NCBI RefSeq assembly: GCF_001434315.1
Contig: NZ_AZFE01000031.1
Span: 652,084 to 716,083, forward strand
From: Paucilactobacillus oligofermentans DSM 15707 = LMG 22743
Lineage (GTDB): Bacteria; Bacillota; Bacilli; Lactobacillales; Lactobacillaceae
Direction: 5' to 3'
Length of the DNA: 64,000 bases
The notes below the pieces were generated by a model, which worked only from the letters and a program-made list of their open reading frames with translations, had not been told where the DNA came from and did not search any database. A program made the position numbers and the translations under genes. This document shows, piece by piece, positions 51,201 through 60,984 of this stretch; position 1 is the stretch's first letter; every line of letters begins with the position of its first letter.

Positions 51201-51812
51201 GGTCAAAAGACGATTAAGTTTGCGGAAGTGTATGCTGGGTTAGCGATGCAAATGATGACTTATTTGAACGTCTTAAAAAGTGATGCAAGCCAATTGAAGT
51301 TGAAAGATAGTCGTTTGGCGAGTGCATTATATCTGCATATTCAAAATCCAACCTTTAAATTACAGGATATGAAGGATGACCTTGAAACTGAGATGCTAAA
51401 AGCCAATAAGTATAAAGGAATTTTAGTTAGTGATCGTGAATTATTGTCTGATATCGATATGTCGATGGATGACGAAACGATTGGTTCATCAAGTGTATTT
51501 CCATTTGGTTTGAAAAAAGCAGATAAAAATGGCAATAACTATCGGGCCGATAGTAGTTTAGTCACCACTGATGAATTACAAATTTTATTAGATCGTAATG
51601 AGGAGCGAATTGTTAATGCGGCCAATCGGATTTTTGCTGGGTCAGTTGAATTGAATCCGGCACGTTATAATCAAAAGCAAACTGCCTTACAGTATTCACC
51701 ATACAAAGATATTTTCCAGTTTGATGCCATGTTACCGGATAATAATTATCATGAAATTAAATTGATTAGTAATAATAAATTTTTTGATTCACTTAAGGAA
51801 GGTGGAAAATAA
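48267..51812 (+). CDS. rexB: ATP-dependent nuclease subunit B, RexB/AddB type
   Basis: The 1181-residue protein pairs with RexA to process double-strand breaks up to Chi sites. The N-terminal Walker A region (ILGTAAMDHQQ) is degenerate. The C-terminal nuclease motif is GIVDYKSGQKTIKF near residue 975. The four iron-sulphur cysteines of AddB are missing: NEYAYF replaces a CPYRYF-like site near residue 811, and ALQYSPYKDIFQFD the final CxxC region. Its stop overlaps the rexA start (TAATG). Confidence 0.93.
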   Translation: MSLGFILGTAAMDHQQAMVERLSADMKQYPDDQFYYLVPNHIKFESELDVLSRLGKLTSDETHLYAQSKLQVLSFSRLAWFFLRNSASYQVPRISTNGLNMLVFQIMKKHQGELKLYAGEADQAGFVGEVTRQLEELKQANINADDLANLADEMPRNNQTLTAKLHDLVIIYREYEMSIAGEYLGNSEMYQQLTDYINSNDFSHVHIYLDRFSQFTASEQNIATALIRQAKSVVMSLILDQPAAHKLPDTNDMFIEAGKLYHRLYNVADTYQIHHEFDVYAKVSRVTSDLQVVEKLLIADAKMAQIPATTLENKNSLKIFTADSRLTELRQVARQIRQLVATGEYRYRDFLILTKHMDVYSSAIIPTFKQFNIPIFDDHEKLMNDHPLVALLNALFTVKTHYYRHSDVMQLLKTDLLIPQIDNEAIPVDQFQDALSITENWLLKTGFHGDAWFRKADWQYFQFRDSDQGIKSDKVERATDQINLIRNYVKNILPPFYKKLDKATSGQEAATVLYQFLVAAGVDEQLTQWYQEQNEAGNLEIADQAQQVWQTFCGILDEYVAILGDQPFDADDFSNLMQAGFDSATYSQIPSTLDQVVMSEIGIVQSQKKRVVFIVGATDQVMPEASSTQLLLSDQDKTAFNGLLDDHQFLPTDNIEQLINESFVNYLAFMNGSERLIISCATMDDDGHDYKMSPYSLSMINQFGLHVDEYQSVPPIDESPIYQYVGTAASTLSSLVRVERLAIDLKTIKNGAWRYIDNYLKQQPEFAGRYQQSMGGLNYKNQPIVLKPVIVEGLYGDTIRTSVSKLEEFYQNEYAYFLKFGLKLQERDEFELTAADSGELFHSVLDAFLKELANQHQTIRTITVDQINEMIPQITQEMMQQPQFMILNSSQRMNYIGRQLQATLLQVAQILKQQSTRSRMDPYQTEVMFGDMQGQTGIPGLNFDLENGKQVRVRGKIDRIDTMMTNQQQYAGIVDYKSGQKTIKFAEVYAGLAMQMMTYLNVLKSDASQLKLKDSRLASALYLHIQNPTFKLQDMKDDLETEMLKANKYKGILVSDRELLSDIDMSMDDETIGSSSVFPFGLKKADKNGNNYRADSSLVTTDELQILLDRNEERIVNAANRIFAGSVELNPARYNQKQTALQYSPYKDIFQFDAMLPDNNYHEIKLISNNKFFDSLKEGGK

Positions 51813-54800
51813 TGGCAACTCATTTTACTGATCACCAGCAACAAGCAATTGATGATGGTCATCAAAATATTTTAGTTTCTGCCTCAGCGGGTTCTGGTAA
51901 GACTTCAGTCTTAGTTGAACGGGTGATTCAAAAATTACTCCATCAAGAAAATATTGATGAATTATTGGTCGTAACTTTTACTGATGCGGCCGCCAAAGGC
52001 ATGCGCGATCGAATTGCAAAGGCATTACGTAAAGCAATTGATAGTACCGATGATGAACAATTAAAAGCACATCTTAAAATTCAGATTAATCGATTAGCGG
52101 TGGCAGATATTAGCACACTGCATTCATTTTGTTTACATTTAATTAAGCAATATTACTACGTGATTGATTTGGATCCACAATTTCGATTAATGACCGATGA
52201 CACAGAAAAGCAACTACTGCGTGAAGGGGTTTGGGATGATGTTCGCGAAGAATTTTATGCCCAAAATAATGACGTGTTTGAACGGTTAACGCAGAACTTT
52301 TCTAATGACCGCAGTGATGACGGCTTAACCGAAGTAGTTCAAAAAGTTGACGAATTTGCTAACTCCACACCAGATCCTGAAAAGTGGTTAAACGGATTAG
52401 TTAAATCATATCAATTAGATGCAGCCATGTTAGCTGAAACTAGTTTATATCAACAACAACTGTTGCCGATCTTTTTAGAAACTTTAAATCAAGCCCAAAC
52501 TGATTTGGAAGCGGCAATCGCAACGACTGCTGGTGATGAGGCGTTTGATAAAGTTGAGCTAATCTTAACGACTGAATTAGATCATGTAAAAGCAGTAATT
52601 GATGCTGTCCAAACTAAGTCATGGGATACAACTTTCAAGTTATTACATGAGTTTGAATATGTTACGTTTAGAGGTCCAAGTAAAACTAAATATCCAGAAG
52701 CGAGCGAAGAATTTCTGGCGATTAAAAAAGCTCGCAACGATGCGAAGGATGCCGTAGTTAAATTAACTGAGACATATTTTCTGCAACTAGAAGCCGATGC
52801 TAAAAATGTTACACGTGAAACAGAAATTTTAATCGCTAAATTAGTGGAAGTTGTGAAGGCTTATCGGGTGGCCTTTGCTGCCGAAAAGCGCTTGAAACAC
52901 ACACTTGATTTTAATGACTTAGAACATTTTGCTTATCAGATTTTAACTGATCCATCACCAGAAGGACAGGCCGTCGTTGAACAATTAAAAGCACACTATA
53001 CTGAAGTGATGGTTGATGAGTATCAAGATACTAATCAATTACAAGAAAGTATTTTGCAACAAATTGTCTCAGATAATCCGGGCAATATGTTTATGGTTGG
53101 GGATGTTAAACAGTCGATTTATCAATTTCGACAAGCAGATCCTAGTCTGTTTATGGGTAAATATAATCAGTATCGACAAGCTGAAAATCCGGATGGTGAA
53201 GCAATTGTTTTGGCTGAAAATTTTCGTTCGGTTGGGAATGTAATTAATTTTACTAACTTAATCTTTGAACAATTAATGGATTCACAAGTTGGTGAAATGG
53301 AATATGACGATGATGCGCATTTAAAGTTCGGTGCGAAAGCTGATTACGATACTAACAAAGATGCCTCGACGGAAATTTTATTTTATGAGTCTGATGCAAT
53401 TAAAGTGGATGCTGAACATCAAGGAGATGAATCTGAACCAGCAGACTTAACTGAGGAAAACTTAGATAAATCGATTGGTGAAGCCGTCATGGTTGGTCAG
53501 CGAATTCAACAGATGGTTCAACAACATGAAACGGTTATTGATCGAGCATCGGGTGAAGATCGGCAAATTCAATATGGAGATATTGCGATTTTGGTTTCTT
53601 CACGAACTAATAATCCAATTATTGAAGAACAGTTCGCTTTACTAGGAATCCCGGTAACATTAAGTGGTTCCGAAAATTATTTTCAAGCGACGGAAGTCCG
53701 AATCATGATGTCATTAATGCGCATTATTGATAATCCATATCAAGATATTCCCTTAGTGGCGGTTTTGCGGTCGCCGATTGTTGGTTTAGATGAAAATGAA
53801 TTAGCTTATTTAAGAATTCAAAATAAAACTGATCAGTATTATCAAGCAATTCAAGAATTTGCGCAAAGAACGGATGTTACTGATGATTTTGGTCAACAGC
53901 TACATGAAAAGATAACTAAGTTCTTGGAACAACTCGCTAAATTTAAACAAATTGCTAAGCAGAATCGGTTAGTTGATTTAATTTGGACCATTTTTGAAGA
54001 TACTGGTTTTCTTGATTATGTTGGTGGTATGCCGGGCGGTCGTCAACGACAAGCCAATTTACACGCGTTATATAACCGCGCTCATGATTATGAAAAAAGT
54101 AGTTTTAAAGGAATTTTTCAATTTGTGCGCTTTATCAACCAAATGCAAAAAAATGATCAAGATTTAGCTGAAGCCCAAACGCAAGTTGATACCAATACGG
54201 TTAATGTAATGACGATTCACGGGAGTAAAGGATTGGAATTTCCGGTGGTTATTATGATGAATGCTACGGGTCAGTTTAATAAGAGTGACTTTCAAAAATC
54301 ACCCTTTATTCTTGATTTGTATAACGGGATTGGGGTAACGTATCTTAATCCACAGCGGATTAAAGTTGATACAATCCAAAAACAATTATTGAAAGATGAT
54401 AAAAATCGTAAAAATCAATCCGAAGAAATGCGATTATTATATGTGGCGATGACGCGCGCCGAGCAACGGTTGATTATCACTGGTAAAGGTCGGAGTGGCG
54501 CTAAGAAAATCGAAAGTTGGGAAAAGGCCTTTCAAGCGACTAATTTGCCACTGCCACCAACGTTGCGCTTACAGGCGAATAACTTTATGCAATGGATTGG
54601 GATGGCCTTAGTCCGACACCCGAAGTTTGATCAAAGCTTGTTATCAGGTCTCCCAGCCCTACCGGAGTTGAAGAATGATCCGGCGAAGTTTACTTTCCGG
54701 ATTGTGACCGAAGCTGATTTGGGAATTAATGAATCACCAGTAACAGCAGAAATTAAGCCTGAACCAGTAGCCAAAGTGCCGGTTAATTTAACAGCTGAAC

Positions 54801-55534
54801 AACAAACGATGATTAAGCAGTTATTGAATTATCAGTATCCATATCAAGCAGCCACCAAAACCACGGCTTATCAATCGGTATCTGAGATTAAACGATTATT
54901 TGATGATCCAGATAATCATGAATTAATTCAATTGGACTTAGGTGATGCGGATAAACAACAAGGTCGGTATACGCAAATTGAATTAGGTAAACCACAGTTT
55001 CTACGTGGTGATAAAGCACCATCAGCAGCGGAAATTGGGACCGCGACCCATTTAATTTTTCAATTATTGGACTTAAATCATTCACCTTCAATTGAAGATG
55101 TAGAACGATTAATTCAACAATTAACAATTGCCAAAACGATTCCGGAAGTGATTGCGAATAAAATTAATCGAGAAGCCGTGGTTGAATTTTATCAATCTGA
55201 TTTTGGTCAGCAAGTCATTGCTAATCAGCAACAGTTGCAGCGAGAAACTCCATTTTCGTTGTTATTACCTGCTAGTCAGCTATTTGAAGATTTAAAAGAT
55301 TCGGATGAAGAAATTTTGATTCATGGGATTATTGATGGTTACTTTAAGACTGATGACGGACTAACAATTTTTGATTATAAAACTGATGATGTTCATGATA
55401 ATATCGATGAAATTATTGAAAAATATCGGGGACAAGTTAATTTGTATTCAGAAGCTTTATCAAGGATTGAACAATCACCAGTAGTTCATAAATATTTGTA
55501 TTTATTGTCAATTAATCAATTAGTCGAACTATAA
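51812..55534 (+). CDS. rexA: ATP-dependent helicase/nuclease subunit A, RexA/AddA
   Basis: The 1240-residue UvrD-like helicase has Walker A SASAGSGKTSVLVERV near residue 28, Walker B VDEYQDTN and helicase motifs TIHGSKGLEFPVV and RLLYVAMTRAEQRL. The C-terminal RecB-type nuclease has IHGIIDGYFKTDDGLTIFDYKTD. It unwinds and cuts DNA ends with RexB. A perfect parS sequence lies inside it (52807-52822). Confidence 0.97.
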   Translation: MATHFTDHQQQAIDDGHQNILVSASAGSGKTSVLVERVIQKLLHQENIDELLVVTFTDAAAKGMRDRIAKALRKAIDSTDDEQLKAHLKIQINRLAVADISTLHSFCLHLIKQYYYVIDLDPQFRLMTDDTEKQLLREGVWDDVREEFYAQNNDVFERLTQNFSNDRSDDGLTEVVQKVDEFANSTPDPEKWLNGLVKSYQLDAAMLAETSLYQQQLLPIFLETLNQAQTDLEAAIATTAGDEAFDKVELILTTELDHVKAVIDAVQTKSWDTTFKLLHEFEYVTFRGPSKTKYPEASEEFLAIKKARNDAKDAVVKLTETYFLQLEADAKNVTRETEILIAKLVEVVKAYRVAFAAEKRLKHTLDFNDLEHFAYQILTDPSPEGQAVVEQLKAHYTEVMVDEYQDTNQLQESILQQIVSDNPGNMFMVGDVKQSIYQFRQADPSLFMGKYNQYRQAENPDGEAIVLAENFRSVGNVINFTNLIFEQLMDSQVGEMEYDDDAHLKFGAKADYDTNKDASTEILFYESDAIKVDAEHQGDESEPADLTEENLDKSIGEAVMVGQRIQQMVQQHETVIDRASGEDRQIQYGDIAILVSSRTNNPIIEEQFALLGIPVTLSGSENYFQATEVRIMMSLMRIIDNPYQDIPLVAVLRSPIVGLDENELAYLRIQNKTDQYYQAIQEFAQRTDVTDDFGQQLHEKITKFLEQLAKFKQIAKQNRLVDLIWTIFEDTGFLDYVGGMPGGRQRQANLHALYNRAHDYEKSSFKGIFQFVRFINQMQKNDQDLAEAQTQVDTNTVNVMTIHGSKGLEFPVVIMMNATGQFNKSDFQKSPFILDLYNGIGVTYLNPQRIKVDTIQKQLLKDDKNRKNQSEEMRLLYVAMTRAEQRLIITGKGRSGAKKIESWEKAFQATNLPLPPTLRLQANNFMQWIGMALVRHPKFDQSLLSGLPALPELKNDPAKFTFRIVTEADLGINESPVTAEIKPEPVAKVPVNLTAEQQTMIKQLLNYQYPYQAATKTTAYQSVSEIKRLFDDPDNHELIQLDLGDADKQQGRYTQIELGKPQFLRGDKAPSAAEIGTATHLIFQLLDLNHSPSIEDVERLIQQLTIAKTIPEVIANKINREAVVEFYQSDFGQQVIANQQQLQRETPFSLLLPASQLFEDLKDSDEEILIHGIIDGYFKTDDGLTIFDYKTDDVHDNIDEIIEKYRGQVNLYSEALSRIEQSPVVHKYLYLLSINQLVEL
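52807..52822. other. parS: parS site within rexA
   Basis: TGTTACACGTGAAACA matches the parS consensus TGTTNCACGTGAAACA fully. It encodes part of KNVTRETE in rexA. It is 43 kb from oriC, inside the range where Firmicutes parS sites occur. Confidence 0.8.
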
Positions 55535-55546
55535 TTGATGATATTC

Positions 55547-55580
55547 AAAAGGTCACGTGCATTTGCACGTGACCTTTTTT
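55547..55580. terminator. Bidirectional terminator rexA / guaC
   Basis: AAAAGGTCACGTGC pairs with GCACGTGACCTTTT around ATTT. It ends both convergent transcripts. Its CACGTG core is part of the stem and not a parS. Confidence 0.9.
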
Positions 55581-55593
55581 GAACATAATTTAG

Positions 55594-56568
55594 TTAGTCA
55601 TCACCATTGGTAATTGAATTTTTAACCACTACGTAGTCAACTTTACGAATCGATTCAAGGTCACGGCCACCAGCATAAGAGATTGATGATTGGAGATCTT
55701 CTTGCATTTCATCAAGGGTATCTTGAATGCTACCGCGGAAAGGTACTAACATTTGTTTACCCTCAACATTACGGTAAGCACCTTTTTGGGTTTCAGAAGC
55801 TGAACCCCAATATTGTTTGAAAGTTTTACCTTCGATTTTAATCATGTTACCAGGTGATTCTTCATGACCAGCCATGAGAGAACCAATCATCACCATGGAA
55901 GCGCCAAAGCGCACCGATTTAGCAATATCACCATTATGACGAATTCCGCCATCAGCGATTAGTGGTTTACGAGCGGCTTTGCTGCAAAGACGAAGGGCAG
56001 CTAGTTGCCAACCGCCAGTTCCAAAGCCAGTTTTTAATTTAGTAATACAAGCTTTACCCGGTCCGACACCAACTTTAGTTGCATCGGCACCGGCATTTTC
56101 TAATTCACGAACTGCTTCCGGCGTTGCCACGTTGCCAGCAATTACGAAACTACTAGGAAGTGTTTGTTTAATATATTGAATCATTTTAATGACATAGTCA
56201 GAGTGACCGTGAGCAACATCAATCGTGATGTATTCAGGTTCTAAGTTGGCTGCTTTTAAGTCGTCGATGAATTGGTATTCCGTGGCTTTAATACCAACGG
56301 AGATTGAGGCAAAAAGGCCACGTTGTTGTAAATCATGGACAAATTCAAGTCGTTTTTCCGGAGTAAACCGGTGCATTACGTAGAAATAATTATGTTCAGC
56401 CATCCAAATTGCGAGTGATTCATCAATCACGCTAGCCATATTGGCAGGAACGACTGGAATAGCAAATTTACGTGGTCCAAATTGAATACTGGTATCGGCG
56501 TCGTGGCGGCTTTCAATAATACATTTGCTAGGAATTAGTTGAATATCATCATAATCGAAGGTTTCCAT
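55594..56568 (-). CDS. guaC: GMP reductase
   Basis: The 324-residue TIM-barrel enzyme converts GMP to IMP with NADPH, linking guanine and adenine pools. It has the IMPDH/GMPR catalytic cysteine in [20 protein letters not shown] and the phosphate site [20 protein letters not shown]. No CBS domains are present and [13 protein letters not shown] at the start is typical of short bacterial GuaC. It is divergent from purA, which uses its product IMP. Confidence 0.95.
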   Translation of the reverse strand: METFDYDDIQLIPSKCIIESRHDADTSIQFGPRKFAIPVVPANMASVIDESLAIWMAEHNYFYVMHRFTPEKRLEFVHDLQQRGLFASISVGIKATEYQFIDDLKAANLEPEYITIDVAHGHSDYVIKMIQYIKQTLPSSFVIAGNVATPEAVRELENAGADATKVGVGPGKACITKLKTGFGTGGWQLAALRLCSKAARKPLIADGGIRHNGDIAKSVRFGASMVMIGSLMAGHEESPGNMIKIEGKTFKQYWGSASETQKGAYRNVEGKQMLVPFRGSIQDTLDEMQEDLQSSISYAGGRDLESIRKVDYVVVKNSITNGDD

Positions 56569-56586
56569 AGTTATCTCTCCTTAAAA

Positions 56587-56820
56587 TAGTTCGTCTTTTA
56601 TAACCAACTAAAGAATATACGCATTTCATGATTCAAAGTCAATAATAAAAACGTATATTAATTAAAAACAAGTAATTAAAGTTCGTGTTTTGCTATTGAC
56701 CAGATAGATTGGACTTGTTACACTATAATAGTGACGAAAAGCCGGTTAAAGTATAACTAAACGGCTAAAAATGAGACGATAAAACAAGACGTGGTTTTGT
56801 AATCGGGTTCAATATATGAG
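56587..56820 (+). promoter_or_regulatory. guaC-purA intergenic control region
   Basis: A 260-base gap. Two PurBox-like sequences (GTTCGTCTTT near 56589 and GTTCGTGTTT near 56682) differ from the PurR consensus GTTCGGWWWT at one or two positions. TATAAT near 56724 is the purA -10. The purA leader has two hairpins: AGCCG/CGGCT (about 56741-56767) and CGAT, AAAAC / GTTTT, ATCG (about 56777-56805). I see no known purine riboswitch core. Confidence 0.5.
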
Positions 56821-56828
56821 GTGGCAAA

Positions 56829-58133
56829 ATGTCAGCAGTAGTTATTGTAGGTAGTCAATGGGGCGATGAAGGTAAGGGAAAGATGACTGATTATCTCAGT
56901 CAGGATGCCAGTATGGTGGTCCGTTACCAAGGTGGAAATAATGCCGGACACACAATTGTGTTTGGCGGTGAAACTTATAAGTTACATTTGATTCCATCTG
57001 GAATTTTCTTTTCAGATAAATTGAGTGTCATCGGTAACGGTGTCGTAGTCAATCCGAAAGCAATTGTCGAAGAACTCACGTATTTGAATGATAAAGGTGT
57101 TGATGTTAGTGGCCTCCGAATTTCTAGTCGCAGCCATGTCACCTTGCCATATCATATTCTATTAGATGAATGCCAAGAAACGGCCAAGGGAGAACTAAAG
57201 GTCGGCACAACGAATAAGGGAATTGGTCCAACTTACATGGATAAAGCCGCTCGGGTAGGAATCCGAATTGCTGATTTATTGGATAAAGATATTTTTGAAG
57301 CCAAATTAAAGTCCAACTTAAAAGAAAAAAATCAATTATTTGAAAAAATTTACAATGTTACACCGCTTCAATTTGATGATATTTTTGAAGAATTTTATGA
57401 ATATGGTCAACAAATTAAAAAATACGTGACTGATACTTCCGTGTTAGTGAATGATGCCTTAGATAATGGCGAAAACGTCTTATTTGAAGGCGCTCAAGGC
57501 GTCATGCTCGATATTGATCACGGTACTTATCCATATGTGACTTCTTCAAATCCAATTGCTGGTGGGATCACTACTGGGGTTGGAATTGGTCCTAACAAAG
57601 TTGAAACGATTTTGGGAATTAGTAAGGCATACTCAACGCGGGTTGGGGATGGACCTTTCCCAACGGAATTAAATGACGAAATTGGTGATTATATCCGAGA
57701 AACTGGCCATGAATATGGGACGGTTACCAAACGCCCTCGTCGAATTGGTTGGTTTGATACCGTGGCGATGCGTCATGCTCGTCGCGTTTCTGGAATTACT
57801 TGTCTTAGCTTAAATTTACTTGATGTTTTGACTAATTTAAAAACCATCAAAATTTGTACTTCTTATCTAGTAGATGGTAAAGAAGTTGATTACTATCCAG
57901 CTAGCTTAACGGAATTGGCTAAATGTGAACCCGTTTATGAAGAAATGCCAGGATGGAATGAAGACATTACCGGGATTGCTGAATTTTCAAAATTACCAAT
58001 TAATGCTCAAAATTATTTAAATCGATTAGTTGAATTAACTGGCATTCCGCTCGCAACAATTTCTGTTGGTCCGGATCGTTTACAAACGATGATTTTAGAA
58101 AACCCTTGGGGACAAAAGGAGACTATTAAATAA
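56829..58133 (+). CDS. purA: Adenylosuccinate synthetase
   Basis: The 434-residue enzyme joins IMP and Asp with GTP to make adenylosuccinate. The N-terminal P-loop [18 protein letters not shown] and [11 protein letters not shown] motifs are all present, as is the C-terminal GTP-binding SVGPDR. The ribosome site GAGGTG lies before the ATG. It overlaps purB by one base (TAATG), so the two AMP-branch enzymes are translationally coupled. Confidence 0.98.
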   Translation: MSAVVIVGSQWGDEGKGKMTDYLSQDASMVVRYQGGNNAGHTIVFGGETYKLHLIPSGIFFSDKLSVIGNGVVVNPKAIVEELTYLNDKGVDVSGLRISSRSHVTLPYHILLDECQETAKGELKVGTTNKGIGPTYMDKAARVGIRIADLLDKDIFEAKLKSNLKEKNQLFEKIYNVTPLQFDDIFEEFYEYGQQIKKYVTDTSVLVNDALDNGENVLFEGAQGVMLDIDHGTYPYVTSSNPIAGGITTGVGIGPNKVETILGISKAYSTRVGDGPFPTELNDEIGDYIRETGHEYGTVTKRPRRIGWFDTVAMRHARRVSGITCLSLNLLDVLTNLKTIKICTSYLVDGKEVDYYPASLTELAKCEPVYEEMPGWNEDITGIAEFSKLPINAQNYLNRLVELTGIPLATISVGPDRLQTMILENPWGQKETIK

Positions 58134-59425
58134 TGTTAGATCGCTATTCAAGACCCGAAATGGCTCAGATTTGGTCAGATGAAAATAAATATGGTGCATG
58201 GCTTAAAGTTGAAATTGCCGCTACAAATGCGTGGGTCGAACAAGGTGAAGTTCCGGCGGAAGACGCCCGTAAAATTGCGGAAAATGCGACCTTTACCGCT
58301 GCGCGCGTTGCTGAAATTGAAGAAACGACACATCATGATATTGTGGCCTTTACTCGAACGGTTTCCGAATCACTTGGTGACGAAAAAAAATGGGTCCATT
58401 ATGGTTTAACCAGTACGGATGTCGTCGATACTGCTAATGGTGTGTTGCTCAAACAAGCCAATGATATTTTGCGCCAAGATTTACTAATGTTTAAAGATGT
58501 GATTGCTAAGCAAGCCGTGAAATATAAGAACACGGTCATGATGGGTCGGACTCATGGTGTGCACGCCGAACCAACCACGTTTGGCCTTAAATTAGGTCGT
58601 TGGTATGCAGAAATCGAACGTGATATTGAACGTTTTGAACATGCGGCTGCCGGGGTTGAAACGGGTAAAATTAGCGGGGCAGTCGGAACATTTGCGAACG
58701 TGCCACCTGAAGTAGAAACCAGTGTTGTGACCCAACTTGGATTGAATCAACAACCAATTGCGAGTCAGGTATTACCACGTGATTTACATTCTGAATATAT
58801 TTCAACGATGGCCTTGATTGCGACCGGTTTAGAAGAATTTGCGACTGAAATTCGTTCACTGCAACGCTCAGAAATTCATGAAGTTGAAGAACGGTTTGCT
58901 AAGGGTCAAAAGGGATCATCCGCAATGCCGCATAAGCGTAATCCAATTGGTTCAGAAAATATCTGTGGAATTGCCCGTGTAATTCGGGGACATGCGGTCA
59001 CGGCTTATGAAAATATTCCATTGTGGCATGAACGTGATATCTCACATTCAGCGGCGGAACGAATTATTTTACCCGATACCACTACTTTATTGGACTATGC
59101 AATTAATCGTTTTAGTCGAATTTTAGAAAACCTTACTGTCTTTCCAGAAACGATGTTAAAAAATATGGATCGGACATATGGTTTAATTTATAGTCAACGA
59201 ATTTTGTTGAAATTAATTGAATCTGGTCTGTCACGTGAAGCGGCATACGATACAGTTCAGCCACTAACAGCCAAGTCATGGGATGAACAAATTCAATTCC
59301 GTGATTTGGTTGAAGCTAGTCCAGCTATTAGTGAAAAACTGACGAAGGAAGATATTGCGGATGCCTTCGATTATCATTATCATTTACGATATGTCGATGA
59401 AATCTTTGGTAAATTAGGTTTATAA
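58133..59425 (+). CDS. purB: Adenylosuccinate lyase
   Basis: The 430-residue fumarase-superfamily enzyme acts on SAICAR and adenylosuccinate in purine synthesis. The signature [20 protein letters not shown] holds the flexible catalytic Ser loop; [13 protein letters not shown] and [15 protein letters not shown] are the other active-site segments. It follows purA directly. Confidence 0.98.
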   Translation: MLDRYSRPEMAQIWSDENKYGAWLKVEIAATNAWVEQGEVPAEDARKIAENATFTAARVAEIEETTHHDIVAFTRTVSESLGDEKKWVHYGLTSTDVVDTANGVLLKQANDILRQDLLMFKDVIAKQAVKYKNTVMMGRTHGVHAEPTTFGLKLGRWYAEIERDIERFEHAAAGVETGKISGAVGTFANVPPEVETSVVTQLGLNQQPIASQVLPRDLHSEYISTMALIATGLEEFATEIRSLQRSEIHEVEERFAKGQKGSSAMPHKRNPIGSENICGIARVIRGHAVTAYENIPLWHERDISHSAAERIILPDTTTLLDYAINRFSRILENLTVFPETMLKNMDRTYGLIYSQRILLKLIESGLSREAAYDTVQPLTAKSWDEQIQFRDLVEASPAISEKLTKEDIADAFDYHYHLRYVDEIFGKLGL

Positions 59426-59449
59426 TTTTAATTAAGTAAATAATTATTG

Positions 59450-59502
59450 GTAGCATATTAACTCATATCATTTGGTATTGAAGAGTTAATATGCTACTTT
59501 TA
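59450..59502 (+). terminator. purB terminator
   Basis: GTAGCATATTAACTC (59450-59464) and its perfect complement (59483-59497) form a 15-bp stem, followed by a T-rich tail. Confidence 0.85.
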
Positions 59503-59542
59503 TATTAGTAAACGTGCTGAATCAATCATAGAGAGGGAAATT

Positions 59543-60778
59543 ATGAAAAAATTTGGTAAATTCTTAAAATGGTTGTTAATAATTATCGTTGGCTTTGTTG
59601 CGATCCTTTATTTGGCAACTTTTGTGGGCCATAAGGTGCTGTTTAAACCAGCTACGACGACAACACCAACCGCTAAAGCAGTGGGTACGGGAGATTTTAA
59701 ATTTGGAGTGCAAACACAAAAACAAGCCAAAACCAGTGCTGAATACGTTAAAGTATTAGCGAAGCAAGTTAAGAACTATAATCAGCGGATTAGTACGTAT
59801 TGGCCGAATAATCCGGAAACAGATCAATATGTAATTACGCAAGATATTGATACTAATAAGGTGTGGATGATTTCGCCAAAGGGTGAGATTAAGACGATGC
59901 CAACCAAGGATTTAAAGAAGTATCATATTGAAACAACAATCAAAACGAATGGTCAATGGTCGCCATTTAAGGGTAATGGTATTTCAGGGGCATTCTTGAC
60001 GATTGCACCAAAAAGTTTGAATAACTATTATCAATTCCAAAAATATTATCATTTAGGAACCTATGATACCTTTATTACTTATAGCCATGAGTTGTTCCAT
60101 AGTATTACGCAAGATCGTTGGGCTAAGAGTACATTAGGTAATAAGGATAGCGATGAACGACCAGATGATTCACTTGGACGTCGTTATCGGATGCAATTAA
60201 TGCAACAATTAGCAAAAGCGATTAGTAGTACTAATGATAGCGATCGTGAAGCCAATACCAAAGCTGCATTAGCTACGTATAAAGCCTATCAGAAAAATGA
60301 TAAAGCTGATTATAAAGCAACCATGTATTGGGACCGGATGGAAGGAACTGCATATTATTATGAATTAAAGACGTCACTATATGCAGCTTATCCAACTAAA
60401 ATTAACAGTGATGCGGATGTTTATAAAGCGCTTGGCGTAATCTTGAAAAATGATAATGTGGCTTACCGTGATACTGGTGCAGTTGCTGAAGGTTACAATA
60501 TTGGCGGATACGCAAGTTTCTTATTAGACATGTTGGCAGTTAAAAACGGTCAAAATGTTGATGATTGGAAGAACCAAATTGAAACTGAAGGTAATACAAC
60601 CCCATTAACGTTGCTTGAAAAACAATACGAAGGGCAAACTTTACCTAAAGCTGAAAAAATTCCAAGTAAAGCCGAACTTACTAAGTGGATGGCAGCAAAA
60701 GATAAAATTTCGCCAGAATCTACGGGCGCCCAAAATATTTTCGGATTACTTTATAGTATGTTATATGGCAAAGAATAA
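59543..60778 (+). CDS. Membrane-anchored protein with HExxH motif, possible metallopeptidase
   Basis: The 411-residue protein has one N-terminal membrane helix (about 8-33, LKWLLIIIVGFVAILYLATF), then an outer domain. The central segment TYSHELFHSITQDRW has a zincin-like HExxH (about residues 189-193). A conserved-looking MEGTAYYYELKTSLYAAYP follows about 80 residues later, whose Glu could be a third metal ligand. I do not recognise the family. It is a single-gene unit after purB with GAGAGGGA as ribosome site. Confidence 0.72.
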   Translation: MKKFGKFLKWLLIIIVGFVAILYLATFVGHKVLFKPATTTTPTAKAVGTGDFKFGVQTQKQAKTSAEYVKVLAKQVKNYNQRISTYWPNNPETDQYVITQDIDTNKVWMISPKGEIKTMPTKDLKKYHIETTIKTNGQWSPFKGNGISGAFLTIAPKSLNNYYQFQKYYHLGTYDTFITYSHELFHSITQDRWAKSTLGNKDSDERPDDSLGRRYRMQLMQQLAKAISSTNDSDREANTKAALATYKAYQKNDKADYKATMYWDRMEGTAYYYELKTSLYAAYPTKINSDADVYKALGVILKNDNVAYRDTGAVAEGYNIGGYASFLLDMLAVKNGQNVDDWKNQIETEGNTTPLTLLEKQYEGQTLPKAEKIPSKAELTKWMAAKDKISPESTGAQNIFGLLYSMLYGKE

Positions 60779-60832
60779 TTATAAAAATATTTATAATTTA
60801 TAAGTATTTAAGTTTATAAAAATATTTATAAT
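60779..60832. repeat. 19-base direct repeat after the HExxH gene
   Basis: TTATAAAAATATTTATAAT occurs at 60779-60797 and again, identical, at 60814-60832. Each copy is also nearly palindromic. It is short and AT-only, so chance duplication is possible. Confidence 0.6.
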
Positions 60833-60843
60833 GATGGAACAAT

Positions 60844-60888
60844 AAATTACTAAGAAGCGTTTAAATTAGCTTTCTTGGTAATTTTTTA
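60844..60888 (+). terminator. Terminator of the HExxH gene
   Basis: AAATTACTAAGAA (60844-60856) pairs with TTCTTGGTAATTT (60872-60884), followed by a T run. Confidence 0.8.
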
Positions 60889-60984
60889 TTGGAAATAAGT
60901 AAGCTGTTGCTGATTTTCAATTTGTATCATGGTGATTTGCATGGTATCTTATGACCATTATCTTATTTGGAGGAGGTTTCGCGT

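Noticed and set aside
55547..55580. CACGTG repeats as possible parS
   Set aside because: They are arms of the rexA/guaC terminator; the flanks do not match TGTTNCACGTGAAACA.
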